Source of the DNA: a virus
Reading direction: 5' to 3' (one strand)
Virus record (IMG/VR): IMGVR_UViG_3300015371_000084
Coordinates: 1-41,721 of that record
DNA: 41,721 nt
Every line of letters begins with the position of its first letter. Positions within the stretch are counted from its first letter, which is position 1. Shown here piece after piece: positions 34,561 through 41,172 of the stretch. The notes beneath the pieces are model-generated. The model worked only from the letters and a program-made list of their open reading frames with translations, did no database searches and was not told where the DNA came from. Both the position numbers and the translations under genes were made by a program.

Positions 34561-36013
34561 CGGGCCGGCGATAGTCCGCCATCAACTCCTCGTACGAGCG
34601 CGGATCGCAGTAGAAAGAGTCAATGCAGAACTGGCCCAACTCGTAGGCCTGCGTGATGTTGACTTGGAAGCGGTCACGACTGTTGCGCGCCGCTGCCACG
34701 TACAGCCGCGCCGCTTGCGCCTCGCGTTCGGTGCCGGTCTGATTGTAGGAAAGCACGACATCCGAGATGGCAATCTTGCTGAAGTCCTCCGCTACATCCT
34801 GCTCCGTGATCAGCCGTTTGGTGACTGAGCTGCGATTGCTCTGCGAGGCGGTAGCGAGAGCGAAGTTGCGCTCGACGGCGAGGCCTCGCAGTTGCTTGGC
34901 GAGGAGGCCCAACTCAATGCGGTAGCGCTCGCTCGGAATGTACATGAGGTCGGCGTAGTCGAGCAGCACTACGTCCGGCATGAAGCGCTCGTAGGCGACC
35001 AGGTTTTCTAAGTAGGTCTCCAGCTCTTTCAGCTTGAGCGATCCGGTGGGGTAAGATTTAATCGTCAAGTTGTGCATCAAGCGACCGACCTGCGAGATGT
35101 GCCGCTTGTTGAGACCGAAGGCCCCCTTCACCTTGGCGATGCCGCTCTTCGAGGTGAGCGCGATCCGTGCGGCGGCCTCCTTCATGTGATAGGCCGTGAT
35201 CTTGTCGTCCTTGCGCACCACCTCCGGCACCTTGATCGATTCAGACTCGCTGCGCGGCATGGCAAAGAACGACTGCAGCAAGCGGCCGGCAATGATCTCC
35301 GGCGAGACTTCGAGCGTGACGTATACGGTCCGCAGCCGCGCGAGCAAGGCCCGCTTCGCCAGATGCACCAGCCACCACGTCTTGCCGCGCTTCGGTGGCG
35401 CCAGCAGCATGTGCAGCTCCTGTCGTGCCGGTCCCAGTTCAGCGCGATCCAAGCGCGGTATGCCAAGGTCGATTACCGGCCGGGCGCGGTCCGTGCTGCC
35501 GATCGTGCGCACGTAGTCCAGCATCTTCAGGCCGGGATCGAACTGCGTAAAGTTGGTCTTGCGGTAAGCGTCGATCGAGTTGTCGGCCTTGTCGATGTCA
35601 CCGACTTCCGCCGCTTCGAACAGATCAGCCACGCAGCCCTTGAGGTGCTGCTGCCGCACGAACTTGTTCAGCTGGTTGACGACATAGACCTCGTTGAAGC
35701 CCCCTTGCGACAGGTTGCGGATGTTCTGCAGCGCCTCGTAGAGCATTGTCGCGCGCGGATCGTCACCCTTCAGGCGCGCTTCGAACAAGTCCGGCAAGTG
35801 GTCGCGCGGCGCCTTGCCGTAGTCGTGCACATAGTTGTAGATGCCTGTCGCGACCTCGCGCAGGACTTCGTTACTGTAGAGTTCGAGCTTGACGTTCAGC
35901 ACGACCATCTTGCAGTAGAGATCGCTGACCGCCGCCAACGTCACGACGTTCTCTTGCAAAGCGCCGGTGAGAACTTCCGGGATGCCCCGGAAGTCAAACT
36001 GAAGTTTTTCCAT
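34517..36013 (-). CDS. DnaB-like replicative helicase
   Basis: The 498-aa protein has a helical N-terminal domain (about 1-175) and a RecA-fold C-terminal half, with Walker A APPKRGKTW (205-213, A-x4-GKT type) and Walker B DVVLLDYADLM (347-357). It also has a Q-rich motif with ATASQSNRSS near 398, and a catalytic E in VTLEVSPE. DnaB-type proteins form hexamers that unwind DNA at the fork. There is no separate loader in view. It is followed by the SNF2 helicase and primase genes, consistent with a replisome operon. The start at 36013 is four bases after the upstream stop. Confidence 0.9.
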   Translation of the reverse strand: MEKLQFDFRGIPEVLTGALQENVVTLAAVSDLYCKMVVLNVKLELYSNEVLREVATGIYNYVHDYGKAPRDHLPDLFEARLKGDDPRATMLYEALQNIRNLSQGGFNEVYVVNQLNKFVRQQHLKGCVADLFEAAEVGDIDKADNSIDAYRKTNFTQFDPGLKMLDYVRTIGSTDRARPVIDLGIPRLDRAELGPARQELHMLLAPPKRGKTWWLVHLAKRALLARLRTVYVTLEVSPEIIAGRLLQSFFAMPRSESESIKVPEVVRKDDKITAYHMKEAAARIALTSKSGIAKVKGAFGLNKRHISQVGRLMHNLTIKSYPTGSLKLKELETYLENLVAYERFMPDVVLLDYADLMYIPSERYRIELGLLAKQLRGLAVERNFALATASQSNRSSVTKRLITEQDVAEDFSKIAISDVVLSYNQTGTEREAQAARLYVAAARNSRDRFQVNITQAYELGQFCIDSFYCDPRSYEELMADYRRPDERDAHDDPHESVD

Positions 36014-36017
36014 GCGC

Positions 36018-36533
36018 TCAGCTCTGGGCTGAGCAGCGAGGTCTCTTGATGCGACTCAGCGTGCGCGACTGGAACTGGCCGTCGCGCAACCAGCCGGGGA
36101 AGGCTTCATTGACCGTTGCTGCGGTATCGCCAAGCGCGTCGCTGACACTCTCCCAATTGACGCGCAGAGTGCGCCGCGTGGCAATGTCGAATGCGAGTCT
36201 GCAGAGATAACGCAGCAGCGCGGCTTGCACGATGCGCCGCTCGTGCGGCCACCAACTGCGCACGCAGCGCATGGCGCGGTTGGCGGCGACGATCAGCTTG
36301 CGGTAAGACTGCGGATGGCTGCGGGCAAAGCCCGCTAACTTGCTAGGATAAGACTGCCGGTAGTAGCGTCCGAAGCATTGCGACAGTTCATCGTAGGCGA
36401 TGTCGGTGTGTGGATTTTCCGAGATCGAGAGTGGGGCGCTGCCCAGCGCGTCGCACCACTTGATAATTTCTGCTCGTTGTTCTGCATTGAGTCCTGTCAG
36501 GGACTCTATTACCGTCCCGCGCCCGGCTGCCAT
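36018..36533 (-). CDS. Hypothetical protein, first gene of the leftward replication operon, 171 aa
   Basis: The product (MAAGRGTVIESLTGLNAEQR...) is helical and basic in its second half, with WWPHERRIVQAALLRYLCRL and a conserved-looking FPGWLRDGQFQSRTLSRIKR end. Its position next to dnaB-like helicase and the divergent control region suggests a replication-initiation or loader function, but no motif proves it. The start at 36533 is not preceded by a strong ribosome-binding site. Confidence 0.6.
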   Translation of the reverse strand: MAAGRGTVIESLTGLNAEQRAEIIKWCDALGSAPLSISENPHTDIAYDELSQCFGRYYRQSYPSKLAGFARSHPQSYRKLIVAANRAMRCVRSWWPHERRIVQAALLRYLCRLAFDIATRRTLRVNWESVSDALGDTAATVNEAFPGWLRDGQFQSRTLSRIKRPRCSAQS

Positions 36534-36746
36534 TCAGGTCGTCCCTCGAAGTGGAGATTGTCCGTTGCATAGTGGAAGCTGCGCCAGCAGGCCTGACTGG
36601 CGCAGGTTTGTTCCGTAAGTGAAGGAATCAAAACACAATTGCGACACAAAATTGTCAACCAAATCACGCGCAGTTGCAATGAAATTATGGTGTTTCATGC
36701 AACGCTATGACACGCAAAAACATTTCCCTTGTGAACTGGGATATAG
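36534..36746. promoter_or_regulatory. Divergent control region between leftward and rightward operons
   Basis: This 213-bp A/T-richer gap holds three signals. Leftward, a perfect -35 TTGACA (36658-36653) is followed 17 bp later by only a weak -10 (TGTTTT). Two inverted repeats are present: ACAATT/AATTGT (36635-36655) overlapping that promoter, and GTTGCAATGAAA/TTTCATGCAAC (36673-36703) with one base inserted. Rightward, GGGATATAGTT (36739-36749) places TATAGT just before the GTG start at 36753. The inverted repeats look like operators of an unidentified regulator; an origin function is also possible. Confidence 0.6.
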
Positions 36747-36752
36747 TTGGTC

Positions 36753-37484
36753 GTGGACCCCGGTCAACTTGATCAGCTGTACCGTAACGCGCGAGCGCTG
36801 CCTGCTTTCGCTGCTCTGCTCGACGCCGACGACCCGGAACCTGAGTTGGATCGGTTCTTCGGCGCGATCAAAGGCACCGGACATCGCGGCGCGTTCAGGC
36901 TGAACGAGCATGGCTACTTGGCGTACATTGGCTGCGTGATGAAGGGGCGCACGGTGACCGCGACGAATGCCTACATGCTGCCTGAACTATATGCCGCTCA
37001 ACATCAGGTACCGTTACCGCTGAACCCGTGGCAGCTCGGCTTGTGGCGACGGCGGCTGGCGCACGATGCGGGACTGTTGAGAGTGAAACGCTCAGCGTTG
37101 CCGAAGCCACGGCAAAGCATTTGGCCGCAGCTCGGCTCGATGACGGCTCAGCTGACGTTCGCTCTCGCGCTCGACGGCTTCGGTCTACTGCAGGATTTGC
37201 ACGACGAGCACCCGACGTGGCTGCGTTACGATACGCCTTTTGCGACGCAGTGGAACTGGAAGCGGTTACGAGACTTCACGCACGTCGAAAACTTAGACTA
37301 CAGGATGGCGGAGCGCAGCATGGGAAACGCGAAAATGATGCTGACGAAAGCAGGTCTGCTCAGGTTCAAAAAAGACGAGCGCGACTTCGTGCTGTATCGG
37401 TTCACGCCGGACTACGCTTTCGGCGTGCTGAGCAGCGCAGAATTGCTAAAGCCTTACTCGTTGAATCTTTCCTCGCGCGGTTAG
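36753..37484 (+). CDS. Hypothetical protein, first rightward gene, leaderless GTG start likely
   Basis: The frame is open from TTG 36747; I prefer GTG 36753 (VDPGQLDQLYRNARALPAF..., about 243 aa) because TATAGT at 36742-36747 leaves room only for a leaderless start there, and no Shine-Dalgarno exists. The protein is mixed alpha/beta with PELDRFFGAIKGTGHRG and a helical, basic middle (LWRRRLAHDAGLLRVKRSAL). Residues near 180-200 include FTHVENLDYRMAERSMGNAK. It could be a regulator or replication-initiation protein of the divergent region, but I do not recognise it. Confidence 0.6.
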   Translation: MDPGQLDQLYRNARALPAFAALLDADDPEPELDRFFGAIKGTGHRGAFRLNEHGYLAYIGCVMKGRTVTATNAYMLPELYAAQHQVPLPLNPWQLGLWRRRLAHDAGLLRVKRSALPKPRQSIWPQLGSMTAQLTFALALDGFGLLQDLHDEHPTWLRYDTPFATQWNWKRLRDFTHVENLDYRMAERSMGNAKMMLTKAGLLRFKKDERDFVLYRFTPDYAFGVLSSAELLKPYSLNLSSRG

Positions 37485-37499
37485 TATTACTATGAACGA

Positions 37500-37531
37500 C
37501 TATAATCAACTTTTTAAGAAGTTGATTATAG
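37500..37531 (+). terminator. Perfect 13-bp AT-rich inverted repeat after the first rightward gene
   Basis: CTATAATCAACTT pairs perfectly with AAGTTGATTATAG around a six-base loop. There is no T-run on the plus strand after it, so it is a weak terminator candidate; it could also be an operator, since TATAGTTG follows at 37546-37553. It lies 16 bases after the 37484 stop. Confidence 0.5.
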
Positions 37532-37555
37532 CCGGGTATAGTTGTTTCCCTTAAA

Positions 37556-37612
37556 GTGAAAGAGAAGGTGAAGGTGAAGGTGAGAGAAAGTCGCGCGCGC
37601 GAGGCAAAATGA
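37556..37612 (+). CDS. Possible coupled leader peptide, 18 aa
   Basis: GTG at 37556 opens a short frame of VK/EK repeats (VKEKVKVKVRESRAREAK) whose TGA overlaps the ATG of the SLOG gene. The DNA is a GTGAAG repeat. It may simply be a purine-rich ribosome-binding stretch; expression as a peptide is uncertain. Confidence 0.3.
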   Translation: MKEKVKVKVRESRAREAK

Positions 37613-37971
37613 GAAAGCAGAAGCAGAACATCATCCTGTGCGTGACCGGCGGTCGCCGCTTCGACGACCTGCCGCACTTGCGCCAAGCGCTGGACGCGGT
37701 GCACCGGGAGCAGCGCATCAAGCTGCTGGTGCACGGTGACGCTCCCGGTGCCGATCGCATGGCGGGGCGCTGGGCTGAAGACAACGGCATCGACGTGCGG
37801 AAGTTTCCGGCTGAATGGTCTCGCCATGGCAAGCGCGCGGGACCCATTCGCAATTATCAGATGCTGAGCGAGAGCGCTCCTGATTTGGTGCTGGCGTTTC
37901 CTGGTGGCAGCGGCACCCAGCATTGCGTCGATGAAGCCGAACGGCTGCGCATCAAGGTGCAGTACGCCTAA
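37609..37971 (+). CDS. SLOG-family protein (DUF2493/YspA-like)
   Basis: The 120-aa protein is a compact Rossmann-like domain: IILCVTGGRRFDD near residue 8-20, LLVHGDAPGADRMAGRWAED near 39-58, and VLAFPGGSGT near 92-101. The GG-R-x-(F/D), GxAxGAD and FPGG motifs define SLOG proteins that bind nucleotides or nucleotide-derived ligands. Family members are common in phages and may sense or process signalling nucleotides in phage-host conflicts; the ligand is unknown here. It is the second sizeable gene of the rightward operon. Confidence 0.8.
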   Translation: MRKQKQNIILCVTGGRRFDDLPHLRQALDAVHREQRIKLLVHGDAPGADRMAGRWAEDNGIDVRKFPAEWSRHGKRAGPIRNYQMLSESAPDLVLAFPGGSGTQHCVDEAERLRIKVQYA

Positions 37972-37986
37972 ACGAGGAGAACTTAG

Positions 37987-38190
37987 ATGGCCTGGATCCT
38001 GTGCACGCCGAAGCCAGCGGCCACGCAGCCTTATTTCACCCGCTACTACTACAGCGGCTACACGGTCAAGGGCCCGACGCTCTCCGACAACATAGAGGAG
38101 GCGTTCCGTTTCCTCGAGCAGGGTCAGGCGGAGAATGTGCGCGGCGGTGACGAGCGCCTGCGAGGGTGGACGGTGGAGTTCGCGCCATGA
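37987..38190 (+). CDS. Small hypothetical protein, 67 aa
   Basis: The start follows GAGGAGAACTTAG. The product begins MAWILCTPKPAATQPYFTRY, has a TYR/Gly-rich first half and a helical second half (NIEEAFRFLEQGQAENVRGG), and is a small mixed alpha/beta protein with no recognised family. It follows the SLOG gene. Confidence 0.6.
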   Translation: MAWILCTPKPAATQPYFTRYYYSGYTVKGPTLSDNIEEAFRFLEQGQAENVRGGDERLRGWTVEFAP

Positions 38191-38211
38191 ATGATTCAAC
38201 CGGAGACAACA

Positions 38212-38793
38212 ATGGAACGGCATGAAGCGGAGATCGGCGACTGCGTGCAAGTGGTCAACATTGCGGCCGAGCATGCATTGGCGGGGATGTATGGCGAAGT
38301 GATGACGGAGCCGCAGCAGGTCGGCGCTGATTGGCTGCTCGGCGTGCGCCTGATTCCGCTTGCGCTGTCAGGCTATGTCAATCTCAAGTACCTGCGCTGG
38401 GTCGGCAAAGCAAACCTGGTTCGCTCGGTGATGGTGAGCCGCACCGGCCGCGAGCACTGGGCCCCGCGCCTGCTCATCCGCGACGAGCCGGACGATACCA
38501 ACCTGCTCACCGGTGCTGCGCTCATGGTCTTGGCAATGGCGCCCGACCCGGCGCCCGCGCCGGCACCTGCGCCGGCACCTGCGATGGCAGGCGGTGGCGG
38601 CGAGATGGGCGGTGCCGGCGCCAGTGCCTCGTGGGACACTGAGCAGCACGCCGAGGCTGATCCCTCAGTTGACGAGCCTCCGTCAGCGTCGGAGGCGGCC
38701 GCGGATCCCAGCAACGATCCGGAGCCCAGCAGCGACAGCAGCGACAGCAGCGACAGCAGCGACAGCAGCGACAGCGGCGGCGCAGCGCCATGA
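38212..38793 (+). CDS. Hypothetical protein with PAPA and Ser/Asp repeat tail, 193 aa
   Basis: I chose ATG at 38212 (MERHEAEIGDCVQVVNIAAE...), which follows CCGGAGACAACA, the same leader as the leftward genes; the longer frame to 38191 lacks it. A folded N-terminal domain (about 1-100) is followed by a low-complexity tail: PAPAPAPAPAPA (about 105-120), a Gly-rich run, then an acidic Ser/Asp repeat (SDSSDSSDSSDSSDS) near the end. Such tails are flexible linkers, possibly modified on serine. No function is known. Confidence 0.65.
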   Translation: MERHEAEIGDCVQVVNIAAEHALAGMYGEVMTEPQQVGADWLLGVRLIPLALSGYVNLKYLRWVGKANLVRSVMVSRTGREHWAPRLLIRDEPDDTNLLTGAALMVLAMAPDPAPAPAPAPAPAMAGGGGEMGGAGASASWDTEQHAEADPSVDEPPSASEAAADPSNDPEPSSDSSDSSDSSDSSDSGGAAP

Positions 38794-38987
38794 GCTGCGC
38801 CGACTTTGAGCGGCAGGAAAAATGGTTCTCACGGATCGCCACCGCCTTCATTGCCGCGATTCCGCTCTCGGGTGGCATTGCCTACTTCGCGGACCTGAGT
38901 GCCGGCGCCACCATGATCGCGATCCTGTGGCCGCTCGTGCCGCTGATCATTGCGGGACAGTATTTCCTGCGGCGATGCGCTGCCTGA
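38790..38987 (+). CDS. Small two-span membrane protein, 65 aa
   Basis: ATG overlaps the upstream stop (ATGA). After a charged start (MSCADFERQEKWFSRIA) come two hydrophobic segments, about 16-34 and 40-58, separated by a short loop, then RRCAA. The topology (two helices, short tail) would fit a small phage holin or envelope protein, but the rest of a lysis cassette is not seen nearby. Confidence 0.6.
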   Translation: MSCADFERQEKWFSRIATAFIAAIPLSGGIAYFADLSAGATMIAILWPLVPLIIAGQYFLRRCAA

Positions 38988-39026
38988 CTAAAGCGAACGC
39001 TCATCTGTTCCCGCACTACTACACGG

Positions 39027-39239
39027 ATGGCTAAGCTCGGCAACGGCAACAGCGGCAGCGGATACGATGGCTTCACCGGCTATAGCTGCCGGATCGATGT
39101 GACCCGCCTCAGTTCGACCGAGAGGGAATACGTGGTGTGCGACGAGCGCCCACGCTGCGCTTACTGCGGGCGTCGCGATACGCCCGATCGATACGGCAAC
39201 TGCAATGGCTGCGGCTCACCCCGCCTGCCTGACCGGTGA
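39027..39239 (+). CDS. Small zinc-ribbon protein, 70 aa
   Basis: The C-terminal half has CAYCGRRDTP, then CNGCGSP, a four-cysteine zinc ribbon. The N-terminus is Gly/Ser-rich (MAKLGNGNSGSGYDGFTGYS). It overlaps the next gene as GTGA. Small phage zinc ribbons act in transcription or protein-protein contact; no function can be assigned. Confidence 0.65.
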   Translation: MAKLGNGNSGSGYDGFTGYSCRIDVTRLSSTEREYVVCDERPRCAYCGRRDTPDRYGNCNGCGSPRLPDR

Positions 39240-40462
39240 CTCCACAATTTAGCGTGTTCACGCCAACGCATCGACCTGAGTTTCTGCGGTCGGCGTTCAC
39301 GTCGCTGAAAGCGCAGTCGTGCGGCGACTGGGAGTGGCTCCTCCAGCCGAACGGTGGCGTGACGATACCCTCGAAGATCACGCAGGACCCGAGAGTGGTC
39401 GTGCTGCCAAATTCGGAGAGCGAGTATGTGGGGGCGTTGAAGAAGCAGGCGTGCGCCGCTGCGCGTGGCGAAATTCTCGTGGAGCTGGATCATGACGACC
39501 TGCTGCTGCCCGAGACGCTGGGGGAATTGAGCACGGCATTCGCGGACAAGTCGATCGGCTTCGCCTACTCCGACGCGATTCACTGCGACCTGCAGTTCAA
39601 GCCCACCGAACTCTACGACTCCGCCTTTGGCTGGAGCTATCGCTCAGTGAAGATCGCAGGGAACACGCTCGCCTCGCCGATCTCGTTCGAGCCCACACCG
39701 GAGGCCGTGTCGAGGATCTGGTTTGCACCCAATCACGTGCGAGCGTTCCGCCGCAGCGTGTACGAGACGGTCGGCGGCTACAGCGCCGAGATGCGAGTGC
39801 TGGATGATCAAGACCTGATGTCGCGCCTGTTTCTCCAGACCGGGTTCGCGCACATTCCGAAACCGCTCTATATCTACCGCATTCACGGCGAGAACAGCTG
39901 GTTGCAACACTGCAAGGAAATCCAGGACAACGTGTACCGCATCTACGATCAGTACATTGAGCCGATGGCGGTGGCGCATACACGGCGCCGTGGACTGCGC
40001 GCAGTGGAACTCGGTGGCCGGATGGCCGCCGCACCCGGCTTCGAGACCGTGGACTTGCAGGGTGCCGACATCATTGCGGACCTGAACGAGCGCTGGCCGT
40101 TCGACGACAGCAGCATCGGTGCGCTGCGCGCCTGCGACACCTTCGAGCACCTAAGCGACCCGCTGCACACGATGTGCGAACTGTACCGCGTGCTGGCCCC
40201 CGGTGGCATCGCGTTGCTGCAGGTGCCCTCCAGCGATGGTCGCGGCGCGTTCCAGGATCCCACCCACAAGAGCTTCTGGAACGCCAACTCCTGGCTCTAC
40301 TACACCGACGCGCGCTGGGCCAAGTACATCGACACGCCGGTCCGCTTCCAAGCGCTGCGCTGCTACACGACACCGCGGAATGAGCAGCAGGTGTGCTGGA
40401 CGCGCGCTCACCTGCTCAGCTTGAAGGACGGCTACCGGCCACCGGGATTGATCATGATTTGA
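39236..40462 (+). CDS. Glycosyltransferase family 2 - SAM methyltransferase fusion
   Basis: The start is GTG at 39236 (408 aa), overlapping the upstream stop. The N-terminal 220 residues have the GT-A fold of family 2 transferases: FTPTHRPEFLRSAFTSLKAQ (8-27), ELDHDD (84-88, DxD-type), and VLDDQDLMSRL (188-198, acid base pair). The C-terminal 150 residues are a Methyltransf_11-like domain: VELGGR, then ADIIADLNERWPFDDSSIG, and DTFEHLSDPLHTMCELYRVL with APGG. The enzyme should transfer a sugar and methylate it or a neighbour. Targets in a phage could be DNA bases, capsid proteins or host surface sugars. Acting on DNA is one idea suggested by the two DNA methyltransferases, but it is untested. 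Confidence 0.85.
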   Translation: MTPQFSVFTPTHRPEFLRSAFTSLKAQSCGDWEWLLQPNGGVTIPSKITQDPRVVVLPNSESEYVGALKKQACAAARGEILVELDHDDLLLPETLGELSTAFADKSIGFAYSDAIHCDLQFKPTELYDSAFGWSYRSVKIAGNTLASPISFEPTPEAVSRIWFAPNHVRAFRRSVYETVGGYSAEMRVLDDQDLMSRLFLQTGFAHIPKPLYIYRIHGENSWLQHCKEIQDNVYRIYDQYIEPMAVAHTRRRGLRAVELGGRMAAAPGFETVDLQGADIIADLNERWPFDDSSIGALRACDTFEHLSDPLHTMCELYRVLAPGGIALLQVPSSDGRGAFQDPTHKSFWNANSWLYYTDARWAKYIDTPVRFQALRCYTTPRNEQQVCWTRAHLLSLKDGYRPPGLIMI

Positions 40463-40474
40463 CGGGAGCAAGGT

Positions 40475-40708
40475 TTGAAGCAGTGTACTGGCACGGTGCG
40501 GGCGATGCGCTTCTGCGTCTATCGCGAGGCCACGGGCTGGGGCTGGGCCTTGGTGCTGAGTACGGGCCGCATCGCCGCACGCAGCGGTGTCACCTTCACC
40601 CGCCGCTACAGTGCGGTGAACGCGGCAACGAGACTGTTCCGCCAATTCACTACCATGCACCAATCACCAGATGTTGTGTTCGAGGCCCCGCCCACCGACA
40701 GGATATAG
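40475..40708 (+). CDS. Small basic protein, 77 aa or shorter
   Basis: The frame starts at TTG 40475; ATG 40505 gives MRFCVYREATGWGWALVLST, a pattern (WGWALVLSTGRIAARSGVTF) similar to small DUF1508-like repeats. The TTG start follows GGGAGCAAGG. The C-terminus is acidic/neutral. It overlaps a GGATATAGT word at its end (40698-40706). No function is known. Confidence 0.5.
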   Translation: MKQCTGTVRAMRFCVYREATGWGWALVLSTGRIAARSGVTFTRRYSAVNAATRLFRQFTTMHQSPDVVFEAPPTDRI

Positions 40709-40788
40709 TGCTCGCGCCTCATTCATGGAACAGGAGGCGGTTGACAGGATATTGGCGAAGTAGTCACTAACCTGTAGCGTCGCGCGCC

Positions 40789-41172
40789 ATGGCTAGAGCC
40801 GTGGCGCCACCCTCCCACCCTGAGCGAGTGCCTGACGAGTCTTCGTCAGCGCGCTCCGCCACGCCCGTCCGCGTAGCGAAGCCGGCGCGCCTGCGTGGCC
40901 GGTCCCTGCTGCAGCGGCGGGCGGCGTACCTGCGCCAGCATCCGCTCTGCGCGCACTGCGCACAAGCCGGCCGCACCACGCTCGCAGTAGAACTCGATCA
41001 CATCATCGCGCTGTGCAACGGTGGCCCGGACACCGTGGCCAATCTGCAGGGTCTGTGCTTGATGTGCCATGCGCTGAAGACCGCCAGAGACAAGGGCACC
41101 CGCCTCCCGGTGCGCATCGGGCTCGACGGCTTCCCGCTGCCACTCGTGGTGGCTGCACACGATGCTGAGTAA
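40789..41172 (+). CDS. HNH endonuclease, terminase-associated type
   Basis: The 127-aa protein has a basic N-terminus and an HNH/zinc-binding core: C54-x2-C57, D70-H71 in VELDHIIALCNGG, N85 in VANLQ, C90-x2-C93 and H94 in LCLMCHALK. Phage HNH proteins of this size are commonly encoded next to the terminase genes and help cleave the concatemer during packaging, so a terminase gene probably lies just to the right of the window. The start at 40789 has no visible ribosome-binding site. Below it lies the array of dyad sites. Confidence 0.88.
   Translation: MARAVAPPSHPERVPDESSSARSATPVRVAKPARLRGRSLLQRRAAYLRQHPLCAHCAQAGRTTLAVELDHIIALCNGGPDTVANLQGLCLMCHALKTARDKGTRLPVRIGLDGFPLPLVVAAHDAE

Noticed and set aside
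38975-39034. A 19-codon frame MRCLTKANAHLFPHYYTDG
   Set aside because: It overlaps genes on both sides without a ribosome-binding site; too little evidence to call it a gene.
40741-40769. Rightward promoter before the HNH gene
   Set aside because: TTGACA is perfect, but no -10 box lies at the right spacing (only TCACTA).
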